From contig DUSG01000082.1 in the NCBI GenBank assembly GCA_012842725.1, forward strand, positions 1-7,007: a DNA stretch of 7,007 bases. The letters are read 5' to 3'. Both the position numbers and the translations under genes were made by a program. The DNA comes from Clostridiales bacterium (GTDB lineage Bacteria; Bacillota; Clostridia; Lutisporales; Lutisporaceae). Shown here piece by piece: positions 1-6,944 of the stretch (position 1 is the first letter of the stretch; the number at the start of each line of letters is the position of its first letter). The notes beneath the pieces were generated by a model. That model saw only the letters and a list, made by a program, of their open reading frames with translations, did no database searches and was not told the DNA's origin.

Positions 1-75
1 ATTATTAACAGATATATTTAATTGTGAAGTGTTGTTTTTTCCTCAAAAAATAGTTCCGAAAATATAGTTTAACAT

Positions 76-97
76 AATATCATACATCAATGATATT
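76..97. repeat. Perfect 8-base inverted repeat
   Basis: AATATCAT and ATGATATT flank a six-base loop. There is no U run on either strand, so it is a weak candidate for a transcript end after the left-hand genes and may be incidental in such AT-rich DNA. Confidence 0.3.
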
Positions 98-118
98 CCT
101 GAACTTGATAAATAATGA

Positions 119-229
119 TTACCTTTTGACGTTACTTGCACTCAATAAGATAGTATTAACATTTATCTCGTTTTCCACCCCTTCTAAAACTTGTGTAGAT
201 GCTTCGTTATATAGTGTAATCAAAAGATC
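119..229 (-). other. Short open frame or gene remnant downstream of the membrane protein
   Basis: A 36-codon open stretch follows the 196-residue gene after 12 bases and ends with TAA at 119. It reads protein-like (NEASTQVLEGVENEINVNTI, then LLSASNVKR). A stop codon lies immediately before it and there is no ATG; a TTG at 223, with AGGA four bases upstream, is the only start candidate. It may be a C-terminal remnant of a decayed gene, a small coupled peptide, or chance. I recognise no family. Confidence 0.25.
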
Positions 230-241
230 CTAAAATATTAA

Positions 242-832
242 TTAATCACTTAAATAACTTCTATCCGGCAATGAAGCTGGTGCTTCGATATATGAATCTG
301 GTATCAGATTTTTCAAATATGATTTAAGCTCTAATAGATTTTTTTCAGTTTCATCGCACCTATCAATTAAAGATTTACACATAAAAAAATTCGCCTTGTT
401 TGTCTCATCATCCCATAACTCAAAAAGAGGACCTATACAAGAATAATAATATCTAGCTGCAGACATATATATTTCAGCCAACCAATCAGGACTTTTCTCA
501 TAAAAAAATCTATCAACTAAACCTTTTGGTGTATGAACCACCCTTTTTGCTATTTCTTTTAATGCCATAGCATTTTCATCTTTTAATGCAAGATTTATTT
601 CTTCCTTTGTCTGTTTTACCTCATCTAACCACTGATTAACCCGTAAACTTACATGTATAATAAAATTTGCTCTTGGCAACATCTCAAGTTGTCTAACTTT
701 CCTATCTCTATCAATACTTTCTTTAGCAATACTAACTGACTCTCTTGTTAGTTTTGTTTGATAGACAACAATAAAAAAAGTAATCAAGTTAAGAACTAAA
801 GCAATTATAGTCATTATCCAATTTTCACTCAT
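242..832 (-). CDS. Hypothetical small membrane-anchored protein
   Basis: I cannot assign this 196-residue protein to a named family. Residues 5-25 (WIMTIIALVLNLITFFIVVYQ) form one hydrophobic helix, followed by positively charged residues, so the remainder is probably cytoplasmic. Residues 28-100 are strongly charged and helical (TKLTRESVSIAKESIDRDRK and onward), consistent with a coiled coil. The rest is also mainly helical, with aromatic-rich YMSAARYYYS (122-131) and a short acidic, proline-containing tail. This architecture, one N-terminal helix then a helical cytoplasmic body, recurs in small uncharacterised membrane proteins of accessory islands, but no catalytic motif is visible. The ATG at 832 has only a weak purine-rich GAGATGA upstream. 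It follows the 353-residue gene on the same strand after 242 bases that contain a possible terminator and an inverted repeat, so co-transcription is doubtful. Confidence 0.75.
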   Translation of the reverse strand: MSENWIMTIIALVLNLITFFIVVYQTKLTRESVSIAKESIDRDRKVRQLEMLPRANFIIHVSLRVNQWLDEVKQTKEEINLALKDENAMALKEIAKRVVHTPKGLVDRFFYEKSPDWLAEIYMSAARYYYSCIGPLFELWDDETNKANFFMCKSLIDRCDETEKNLLELKSYLKNLIPDSYIEAPASLPDRSYLSD

Positions 833-881
833 TTCTTATCATCTCATATTTAATCATTTAAGAATACCTACAAATTCCTGC

Positions 882-906
882 ATTTAACATAGCGGTTATG
901 TCAAAT
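882..906. repeat. Inverted repeat, 10-base arms with 5-base centre
   Basis: On the minus strand ATTTGACATA and TATGTTAAAT flank ACCGC. The arms match at nine of ten positions, and the tenth is a G-U wobble in RNA. It lies 50-75 bases upstream of the 196-residue gene. The left arm contains a perfect TTGACA, but no -10 box lies at proper spacing. It could be an operator, a leader hairpin or a recombinase core site. Confidence 0.5.
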
Positions 907-977
907 CATTTCACGTCTTCAACATCACTAAACCAAATTAATAGATATCTTTATCTAATGGCACCTACCATCCAGTC

Positions 978-1005
978 AAAAAAATGAGAAGAATACTCCA
1001 TTCTT
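978..1005 (-). terminator. Possible terminator after the 353-residue gene
   Basis: The minus strand reads AAGAAT, a five-base loop GGAGT, ATTCTT, then CTC and seven T. The stem is only six pairs and AT-rich, but it lies about 70 bases past the stop and has a good U run. Confidence 0.45.
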
Positions 1006-1074
1006 ATACTTTAATTCTTTTCTTAGTTACCTTTCTGCTCATACCTTTTGCAAAAACATTTTATATAGAATATA

Positions 1075-2136
1075 TCATACTGTTCTATTTGTAAATCCTA
1101 CCCAATTGTATTTACTCTCTAAATATTTAATTAATTCATTAACAATTGTTGTTGAACCTGCAATTGCTGAGCCTCCTATAGTCAAAGCATTATTTCCAGT
1201 AACTAGTCCTCCTACGGCAATAGGTACTGACATTATTGTAGATAAGTTTGTCCACCTTTTAATCTTGGGAAAGACTTTTCTTATTAATTTATTCATCTCA
1301 TTTCTAGTAGTAATAAACTCTTTCTTTATTTCAATCGGATCTATATATTCATCACTGCTATTTCTCTTGCTAATAATTTTCTCAGTAACTTTTTTTATTT
1401 GTAGTATCTCATCATAAGTACGCCATTTAAATATTTTATTTACACCGTTTTCTATTTCTAATAAATATCTATCTTTGCACGACGATAGATTTATACAACT
1501 TGTACACGTTTTTTCTTCGATAAAAGCATAACTATGTAATAGTGCTTCATTTGGCAGTACAACATCAAACACGCTCTCAAAGCTTTTTATGTAATTCTTA
1601 TCAATATTTTTTGGTAAATTGTGTAGCCCGAATTTTAAATTAAGATACTTTAAAGCTCTTTCATTTAATAAGCAATTTGCATCTAAATGCCTCGCTAAAA
1701 ATAAACTAGTATATACTGACCAAATATACATTGAACAATAACTTGATTCGCCAATAATTATCTCTCCTGGTACTCCTTCATTTCCCTTTTTTACAATACC
1801 AGGAAATACTTCTACCAGTTTAAGTGAATCACTTTCGACAAGTTTAAATATTATATCAGAAAACTCTTTTGTAACTAAAGTAGAAGGATCTATAATTTCT
1901 ATTAAATTCTCCGCTTCTGCCATATCAAAAATCAGTTTCAATGCTTTAGAAGTTTTATCATTAATAGGGTAAATTTGACCTTGAATTGCTTTCCAAGCAG
2001 TAGGTGTTAATATAATCTTATCTATCCACAAAAGTACAGAAGGATGGGTAATAAGCCAACTATAATCAAAACTACAAAAATCACAAACTCCTATTTCCTT
2101 ACCAATTCCTAATCCATTTACAAGAATTTTATTCAT
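1075..2136 (-). CDS. Hypothetical protein with N-terminal CxxC and CxxCx5C cluster
   Basis: I do not recognise this 353-residue protein. The start is supported by GGAG with about seven bases before the ATG at 2136. Residues 18-21 are CDFC. A second cluster, CTSCINLSSC (211-220), has C-x2-C-x5-C spacing, as in Fe-S or zinc sites of SPASM and Cas4/AddB-type proteins, but no radical-SAM CxxxCxxC motif and no clear PD-(D/E)xK core is visible. The segment 149-166 (RHLDANCLLNERALKYLN) recalls the late strand-helix of PIN-like nucleases, but the usual N-terminal DTN acid is absent (ILVNGLG). Residues 241-290 are charged and helical. Residues 298-335 are hydrophobic and glycine-rich, suggesting one or two membrane-associated segments. 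No signal peptide is seen. It stands alone between long gaps in AT-rich DNA, upstream of a small membrane protein, so an accessory or defence-type role is possible but unproven. Confidence 0.8.
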   Translation of the reverse strand: MNKILVNGLGIGKEIGVCDFCSFDYSWLITHPSVLLWIDKIILTPTAWKAIQGQIYPINDKTSKALKLIFDMAEAENLIEIIDPSTLVTKEFSDIIFKLVESDSLKLVEVFPGIVKKGNEGVPGEIIIGESSYCSMYIWSVYTSLFLARHLDANCLLNERALKYLNLKFGLHNLPKNIDKNYIKSFESVFDVVLPNEALLHSYAFIEEKTCTSCINLSSCKDRYLLEIENGVNKIFKWRTYDEILQIKKVTEKIISKRNSSDEYIDPIEIKKEFITTRNEMNKLIRKVFPKIKRWTNLSTIMSVPIAVGGLVTGNNALTIGGSAIAGSTTIVNELIKYLESKYNWVGFTNRTV

Positions 2137-2509
2137 AGCATCACTCCATTTGAATATTCTAGAAACTATTACATCACTGACTCATGTTTATTAATACTCA
2201 ATTTTACTTGTATTACTAACTATCATTAATCATACATTTAACACCAGTGATAATAACTTTAAGTAAACATGGAGTAAATTTACAATGCTTATATGCTTTA
2301 TGTGAAAAATTATCACAAGTTTATGAAGCAATACTTTTTATAAATTTATTTGAAAATGGTCTTTTAATAACCTTTTTTTAAATATACAGCTTGCTTGTTT
2401 TCAGTTACATTTCTATTCAATATTTTCCAAGCTTTTACTTATTATATTAAATATACCACAATTAATTGGTTATTTCTACATATTATATCTAATTCTGTAA
2501 TATTACCAC

Positions 2510-2542
2510 AAAAAAGCAGCATGACATTTGTCACGCTGCTTT
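2510..2542 (-). terminator. Rho-independent terminator of the phosphodiesterase-B3/B4 unit
   Basis: On the minus strand AAAGCAGC pairs with GCUGCUUU (eight pairs). The stem continues through a G-U wobble and UGAC/GUCA around a four-base loop, followed by a run of six U. On the plus strand the wobble becomes an A-C mismatch and no U run follows, so the minus strand is the acting direction. Confidence 0.8.
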
Positions 2543-2639
2543 ACATTGTTCAACGAATTCCACTGTTCATACTGGATATTAATATATTTTTCAACTATAA
2601 CAAAACTCGAGTAAGAAAATCATACCAGGATATATTACA

Positions 2640-2696
2640 TTATATACAAAACGATGCTTCGCTTGTTCCGTTAACATAATACGTAATTTGTGACAT
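2640..2696 (-). CDS. Possible 18-residue small protein
   Basis: An ATG at 2696 follows a very strong ribosome site (AGGGGGAT, ending about three bases before it) and opens an 18-codon frame reading MSQITYYVNGTSEASFCI. I recognise no family. It lies between the B3/B4 stop and the terminator at 2510-2542, so it would be the last cistron of that unit. It has no membrane segment. It may be a true small protein, or the start of a gene that has lost its remainder. The ribosome site is the only real support. Confidence 0.25.
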   Translation of the reverse strand: MSQITYYVNGTSEASFCI

Positions 2697-2756
2697 GCTA
2701 TCCCCCTAGATTTTTTATATATGTAATATTTTGCTGATAGTTATTACATTCCATTA

Positions 2757-3260
2757 TCAAACCTTAATAATTATCTCTCTATTTGATATTGTTAAATATT
2801 GAACCTGACATTTTCCACCTAAGTACTTCTCAACATATGTTATAAGTTCATTTATCGCTCTATTCTGTATATCTTCCCTTGATGTATCAATAAGTTCAGT
2901 ATACAGTAGAGTATTTGTTGTGTCTTCCGTTATTTTTGTTCTATCAGCTTCCCTCCATAACCATCCTCTTACCACAACACCCTCAGCATCCATATATACT
3001 ACTTCGCCCTGCTTAGGAGGTTTATTCTCATTTTCTCCTAAAGCTATAAAATTCTCATTACCTTTAGCCTTAGTTAATATCACATCCCCAATAATGCAAT
3101 CTAAGTCTTCACCACCAAATGGCAGAAGATATTTGATAGATATACTGTTATAAATATCAACTACAGGATTTATGCAACTAATATGATGTCCATTTAAAAT
3201 TCTCCTTGCAAAGGCTTCTATGGATGATCTCATGCCTTTCTCTGCAGGGTATTTTTTCAT
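2757..3260 (-). pseudogene. B3/B4 domain protein, C-terminal fragment (frameshifted)
   Basis: This 167-residue frame carries most of a B3/B4 (tRNA-editing-like) domain. Family-typical segments are KGMRSSIEAFARR (8-20), INPVVDIYNSIS (30-41), LPFGGEDLD (46-54), GEVVY (85-89) and WREADRTKITEDT (102-114). Stand-alone members are about 230 residues and are thought to act on tRNA or mischarged aminoacyl-tRNA by analogy with PheRS beta; direct function is mostly undetermined. The frame is open upstream of its ATG and there reads ILWREA, which matches the family, so the ATG at 3260 is internal to the ancestral gene. It nonetheless overlaps the upstream stop as ATGA and has GGAGAG (3271-3266) five bases before it, so this fragment could still be translated by coupling. 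Joined with the N-terminal fragment, the restored protein is about 236 residues. Confidence 0.85.
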
Positions 3261-3469
3261 AGCTTCTCTCCATAAGATATATATTTGCTTTCTTTGATAT
3301 CATCAGTTCCTTCAAGAAGTTTTAGGCATTCTTTCTCTGCATCAGCCAGCAATTGTTCATATAAAGATTTATCTTTATATACATTGTCTATTCCTCTACA
3401 CACTACCACACCAATTCTTAATGTTGGAAACAATTCGTATATGGAATCATCAATTATGAACTTCTTCAT
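3257..3469 (-). pseudogene. B3/B4 domain protein, N-terminal fragment (frameshifted)
   Basis: This 70-residue frame is the N-terminal part of a B3/B4 domain protein related to the editing region of the PheRS beta subunit. It begins MKKFIIDDSIYELFP and includes the VVVCRGIDN strand, both typical of family starts. I place the start at the ATG at 3469, preceded by GAGAGG with nine bases of spacing; the frame extends to a TTG at 3502, but that overlaps the end of the phosphodiesterase gene. Normal sequence runs to about ESKYI and then turns into an unrelated SYGEKL and a stop. The missing continuation (ILWREA, joining on to MKKYPAEKG) is in the next frame immediately beside it. An extra AT in the run at 3277-3284 explains the break. 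It may be a dead gene, a switchable gene or a sequencing error; without the rest it cannot form the whole domain. Confidence 0.85.
3277..3284 (-). repeat. (AT)4 run at the B3/B4 frameshift point
   Basis: Four AT units lie exactly where the two B3/B4 frames must join. Removing one unit gives codons reading K-Y-I-L-W-R-E-A-M-K-K, which continues smoothly into the downstream fragment. In the downstream frame two stops lie just upstream (TGATGA), so the join must fall in this short interval. Confidence 0.7.
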
Positions 3470-3491
3470 AATATTCATCCTCTCATAGAAC

Positions 3492-4031
3492 TTAAAGTTC
3501 AAAGTTTAAAGTATTACCATCAAAGTCCTTCCACACAAACTTATCATTCTCCAACACTATGTATCCATTTCTGCTTCCTTCCTTAGGTATTGATACAGAA
3601 CCGGGATTTATGTAATAAAAATTCTCATGTTTTGCAAACTTAGGGATATGGGTGTGTCCGGCTAGTAGAATATCGCCATTTTTTAATAATGGTGGGTTTT
3701 CTTCATTAAATTTATGACCATGGGTTGCAAATATCATGCGATTATCAAGGTATAGTATGCAGTATTCGGCCATTATAGGGAACTTCAAAACCATCTGATC
3801 AACCTCTGCATCGCAGTTGCCTCGTACACATAAGATCTCATCTGCTATATCATTCAACATGCTAATAACCTTTTTAGGTTCATACTCTTTGGGCAAATCG
3901 TTTCTAGGTCCATGATATAAAAGATCACCGAGCAATAACAACTTATCTGCTTTTTCTTCTTTATATGCATTTATCATCTTTTCACAGTAATAAACTGAAC
4001 CATGAACATCTGAAGCTATCATCAATTTCAT
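3492..4031 (-). CDS. yfcE: Phosphodiesterase, YfcE/MJ0936-like metallophosphoesterase
   Basis: This is a small cytoplasmic metal-dependent phosphodiesterase of the calcineurin-like fold. At 179 residues it is close to the length of E. coli YfcE. The dinuclear metal-site motifs are all present in order: SDVHG (D8, H10), GDLLYHGPRND (D36), RGNCD (N72), THGH (H104) and GHTH (H126, H128), followed by the family's NPGS (142-145). Family members hydrolyse model phosphodiesters such as bis-pNPP; the physiological substrate is generally unknown. The start is supported by GGAGGG at 4043-4038, five to seven bases before the ATG. The stop is 22 bases upstream of the B3/B4 reading frame, so the two are probably co-transcribed. 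There is no sign of truncation. The family call is firm; the symbol is given by similarity of the protein only. Confidence 0.92.
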   Translation of the reverse strand: MKLMIASDVHGSVYYCEKMINAYKEEKADKLLLLGDLLYHGPRNDLPKEYEPKKVISMLNDIADEILCVRGNCDAEVDQMVLKFPIMAEYCILYLDNRMIFATHGHKFNEENPPLLKNGDILLAGHTHIPKFAKHENFYYINPGSVSIPKEGSRNGYIVLENDKFVWKDFDGNTLNFEL

Positions 4032-4048
4032 ACTATTCCCTCCGAATA

Positions 4049-4088
4049 TTTATAGATTAAAATTATGTTATCACAAGAAAGGCCTCCA
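4049..4088 (-). promoter_or_regulatory. Possible sigma-A promoter for the phosphodiesterase gene
   Basis: Two weak overlapping candidates precede the gene on the minus strand. One has TTGGAG (4088-4083), 16 bases, then CATAAT (4067-4062), which leaves room for a leader containing the ribosome site. The other has TTGTGA (4076-4071), 16 bases, then TATAAA (4054-4049), but it would start transcription almost in the ribosome site. A promoter is expected here because a terminator lies upstream, but the -35 matches are poor. Confidence 0.3.
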
Positions 4089-4169
4089 ATGGAAGTATTT
4101 TAAGAATCTAAGAATGATTAAGAAGTTATAGTTTCAGGAAATTTGCACATATCTATGCATTTAATAAGG

Positions 4170-4203
4170 AAAAGCCTGAAAAACATATATTCCCAGGCCT
4201 TTT
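4170..4203 (-). terminator. Rho-independent terminator after the Bce-type operon
   Basis: The minus-strand RNA has AAAAGGCCUG, a loop of about 15 bases, then CAGGCUUUU, giving a nine-pair stem with one bulged base, starting 14 bases after the permease stop. The U run is partly in the stem. The near-symmetry means it could also act weakly on the plus strand. Confidence 0.65.
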
Positions 4204-4216
4204 AATATTCGTAGTT

Positions 4217-6190
4217 TTATATCTCAAAACTCTTTATCTGTTTGAGATACATAGTCTTAGCAAAGACATAGTATAGAGTTTGAAATAATAGATATATGGC
4301 TGCTACTGTGAGAAAATAAAGAGTTATATTGTCTCCAAGCAGATTGCCTAATGCAATTATAGCAAAGGTTGAATGTGTAAATGCAACCACAAAGGGCATG
4401 AAGAACACTATGAAAGATTGTTTTGATACTATCTGTTTCATCTCGTCATAGGCCATTCCAATCTTCTTTAATGAAATAAACTCCCATCTGTCATTTCGAA
4501 TCTCATTGAACATCTTAAAGTATATAATGCTGCCTGTAGCTATGAAAAATAATATTGATACAAAGGTTCCTATAAATAAGAACAAGGACATGGTCTGCAT
4601 TATATCTACATAGGTTCTTATCTTCTCGTTAAACTTTATATTGTAATTATCAGGAAGTATGGAGGCTATTTCGTCTACTGCTGCAGTTGATCTTTCCCAA
4701 TCCTCTATATTATATCCATAATACATTATTTGCTCTTCTTTTGGTGTATTAGCCACTAAGATTTCAAAATCTTTATCATTTATTATAGCCACATTGGTTC
4801 TATATCTATCAACATCTATTACCCCACCTATGGATTCACCTGAAAGTTTAAACTTATAGGTCTCTCCGTTTATACCTAATGTAATATACTCATTGTTTAT
4901 AAAAAGCTTTTCACTCTTGCTCCCCATAACGGAAAACTCGTAAGAATTTATATAAACCTCTCCTTGGGCTAATGTGATATTCGCTTTTTTGAATTGTTCT
5001 GCCAGATTATTATAGTCCGATACTGACATAATATAAAAATCCTCTGTATTTGGATTGCGATATGGATTTTTGCTGCTTTTTATATTAAGCTCGCCTTGAT
5101 TTTTAGCTCTCAATAATAAAACCTGATTCTTGTTTCTTAGCATATGTCCATTCTTTCTCAATATTTCTTCCGCTTCTTCTAATATAGACATATCATTTAG
5201 ACCTTCACCTATCTCCATAAAGCTTATATCATGAGGATTTCCTAGAAGTATTTTATATTTTATGCTCTGCTGGGTTGAGTATACAGTAGCAGATGCAGTA
5301 AGAGTAACAGCTCCCAGGATGGATACTATGAACAATACCTTGGCATTATCCTTTAGCCTGTGCACTATCTGTGATAATGTGATAATATTGGTTCCCTTGT
5401 ATAAGACCCTTTTGTTATTCTTAATCCTTGTAGTGATAAATACGCTGAATTGGGTGAATAAGAAATAGGTTCCAGTAACGGTGAACAACAATATAGGGAA
5501 CATTGTAAGTATTATGAAAGCTCCTGAAATCACCGCTATTGTATATCCAATGGCAATGAACACTATAGCCATAATGGTCTTGGGTATAGAAAATTTAGGC
5601 GGTTCTTGGGCGACTCTTGCACCTTTCAACAACTCTGCTATGTTGTTATTTTTGATTCGCAGTGTCACAAGAATACTCAGCCCCTGAAACAAGGCTATGA
5701 AGCTTAAAATTGTTATAACTACTGCCTTTAATGATATAGTAAAGGGCACCTCTGCGTCTAAATACATTATGACTGTTATCGCCATGAAAAACAGCTTTGA
5801 AAACAATATTCCAAGAAGAAGCCCCGTAATAACGGATACAGTGGAAACGATTAAATTCTCGTATATCACATATCTTCTTATCTGCCCTTTAGTGAGTCCA
5901 AACATGGACAGCAATCCAAACTCCTTTTCCCTTGACTTTAGGAAGGTGGAAATGGAGTAAAAAGTAAATAGAACAGTGAATACCAGTATGAGAACTTCGC
6001 ACAGTATCATGGTATTTGCAGCCAAAACTCCCTTAGTGCCTAGGGTACCTACTTTAGACACAACAGGGTTGAATATGAAATTGGCAAATATGAAAAATAC
6101 CATGACCACAAGGGTATTGCTGAGATAATACATCACATACCTGTTGAAATTTCCCTTTATATTTTTATAAGCTATATCACGCAATGTCAT
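4217..6190 (-). CDS. FtsX-like ABC permease, BceB type
   Basis: This is the membrane subunit partnering the ATPase just upstream. From the ATG at 6190 it has 657 residues, close to the size of BceB-type permeases. I see ten hydrophobic segments at roughly 20-40, 60-84, 114-138, 155-177, 204-226, 228-252, 285-304, 535-558, 593-615 and 623-645. A hydrophilic domain of about 225 residues (about 305-530) sits between helices 7 and 8, the hallmark of the Bce family, where it senses or binds the peptide or its lipid complex outside the cell. The FtsX-type coupling motif REKEFGLLSMFGLTKGQ follows helix 2. A GGGAGG site lies seven bases before the ATG at 6190; the open frame extends upstream to 6244, but that extension lies inside the ATPase gene. 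In known systems such transporters also control a BceS-like kinase; no kinase lies in this window. Confidence 0.93.
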   Translation of the reverse strand: MTLRDIAYKNIKGNFNRYVMYYLSNTLVVMVFFIFANFIFNPVVSKVGTLGTKGVLAANTMILCEVLILVFTVLFTFYSISTFLKSREKEFGLLSMFGLTKGQIRRYVIYENLIVSTVSVITGLLLGILFSKLFFMAITVIMYLDAEVPFTISLKAVVITILSFIALFQGLSILVTLRIKNNNIAELLKGARVAQEPPKFSIPKTIMAIVFIAIGYTIAVISGAFIILTMFPILLFTVTGTYFLFTQFSVFITTRIKNNKRVLYKGTNIITLSQIVHRLKDNAKVLFIVSILGAVTLTASATVYSTQQSIKYKILLGNPHDISFMEIGEGLNDMSILEEAEEILRKNGHMLRNKNQVLLLRAKNQGELNIKSSKNPYRNPNTEDFYIMSVSDYNNLAEQFKKANITLAQGEVYINSYEFSVMGSKSEKLFINNEYITLGINGETYKFKLSGESIGGVIDVDRYRTNVAIINDKDFEILVANTPKEEQIMYYGYNIEDWERSTAAVDEIASILPDNYNIKFNEKIRTYVDIMQTMSLFLFIGTFVSILFFIATGSIIYFKMFNEIRNDRWEFISLKKIGMAYDEMKQIVSKQSFIVFFMPFVVAFTHSTFAIIALGNLLGDNITLYFLTVAAIYLLFQTLYYVFAKTMYLKQIKSFEI

Positions 6191-6944
6191 TGTAGTTACC
6201 TCCCAGCAGAGAAAGAGAATCCAGTATATCTTTAAAAAATGCATGCCTGCTGCCGCCTTTTACTATTTCCAAGAAAAACTTACCGTCCTTTATCATCACA
6301 ATCCTATGGCAGAAACTTGCTGCAAAGGGATCATGGGTTACCATCATTATGGTGGCATTTCTCTCTTCATTAAGGCTCTTGAGAGATTCCATCACTTCCT
6401 GTGAGGCTTTGGAATCCAAATTTCCTGTTGGTTCGTCTGCAAGAATTATGGATGGGTTGTGTATGAGGGCTCGGGCTATGGCAGCCCTCTGCTGCTGTCC
6501 ACCGGATACTTCATAGGGTTTTTTGTTCAAAATATCGTTTATATTTAAAATCTCCGCCATATCCTTTACCTTATCTTCTATGGTCTTAGGGTCCACTTTT
6601 TCCAAAGCTAAAGGAAGAATGATATTCTCTTTAAGGGACAATGTATCCAGGAGATTATAGTCCTGAAATATGAATCCTAAGTTTCTTCTCCTAAATAGAG
6701 CAGTATGCTTTTCATCCAGCTTCATCGGATTAATGCCGTTTATATATAGCTCTCCGGAAGAAGGGGTATCTATTGTAGCCAATATATTCAATAAAGTGGT
6801 TTTTCCGCTTCCTGATGGCCCCATCACACCTACGAATTCTCTGTTTTCTATGGTTATGCTGAAATTATCCAACGCTTTTACTTTCATGGCTCCTTTTTTG
6901 CCGCCGTATATCTTGGTTATGTTTTCAGCCTTCAATACCGACAT
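6177..6944 (-). CDS. ABC transporter ATP-binding protein, BceA/MacB type
   Basis: This is the ATPase of a peptide-antibiotic resistance transporter; it should power the adjacent FtsX-type permease at the inner face of the membrane. From the chosen start the protein has 255 residues with all the ABC signatures in order: Walker A GPSGSGKT (42-49), Q-loop Q94, signature VSGGQQQR (146-153), Walker B IILADE (166-171), D-loop NLD (175-177) and H-loop H204. The C-terminal tail beyond about residue 222 (GGSRHAFFKDILDSLSLLGG) is typical of BceA-like ATPases rather than LolD. I chose the ATG at 6944 because GGAGG lies at 6957-6953; an in-frame ATG at 6971 lacks a comparable site. The stop overlaps the permease start by 14 bases, implying translational coupling. 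The exact substrate (bacitracin, lantibiotic or other) cannot be read from the sequence. The family call is secure; a specific bceA name is not justified. Confidence 0.95.
   Translation of the reverse strand: MSVLKAENITKIYGGKKGAMKVKALDNFSITIENREFVGVMGPSGSGKTTLLNILATIDTPSSGELYINGINPMKLDEKHTALFRRRNLGFIFQDYNLLDTLSLKENIILPLALEKVDPKTIEDKVKDMAEILNINDILNKKPYEVSGGQQQRAAIARALIHNPSIILADEPTGNLDSKASQEVMESLKSLNEERNATIMMVTHDPFAASFCHRIVMIKDGKFFLEIVKGGSRHAFFKDILDSLSLLGGNYNDIA

Larger units (their letters stand above)
2137..2756. other. Long AT-rich intergenic stretch
   Basis: No normal-length gene is supported here. The stretch holds the terminator at 2510-2542, a possible 18-codon frame at 2640-2696, and a plus-strand open stretch at 2184-2381 interrupted by one stop. 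A minus-strand TATAAT at 2487-2482, with TTGTGG 18 bases upstream, is the best promoter-like match. If used, it would leave a leader of roughly 340 bases before the 353-residue gene. The longest plus-strand frame (2395-2679) starts with TTG, has no ribosome site and crosses the minus-strand terminator, so I treat it as chance. Confidence 0.5.

Noticed and set aside
882..906. Integron attC-like site
   Set aside because: The ends loosely resemble attC core boxes, but the element is far too short and lacks the second pair of boxes.
1106..1417. Plus-strand frame of 103 codons inside the 353-residue gene
   Set aside because: It is antisense to a gene with a good start and ribosome site, and its product is a low-complexity hydrophobic translation typical of antisense AT-rich DNA.
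2503..2620. Minus-strand open stretch ending NNVKQRDKCHAAFLW
   Set aside because: It has no start codon, and its last codons are the terminator stem itself, so the apparent protein character is probably an accident of the hairpin.
2395..2679. Plus-strand frame of 94 codons
   Set aside because: It starts with TTG, has no ribosome site, and runs through a clear minus-strand terminator.
3277..3284. Programmed -1 ribosomal frameshift in the B3/B4 gene
   Set aside because: No X-XXY-YYZ slippery heptamer is visible at the join; gain of one AT unit is the simpler explanation.
5262..5960. Three plus-strand frames inside the permease gene
   Set aside because: They are antisense to a well-supported membrane protein gene and have no recognisable domains.
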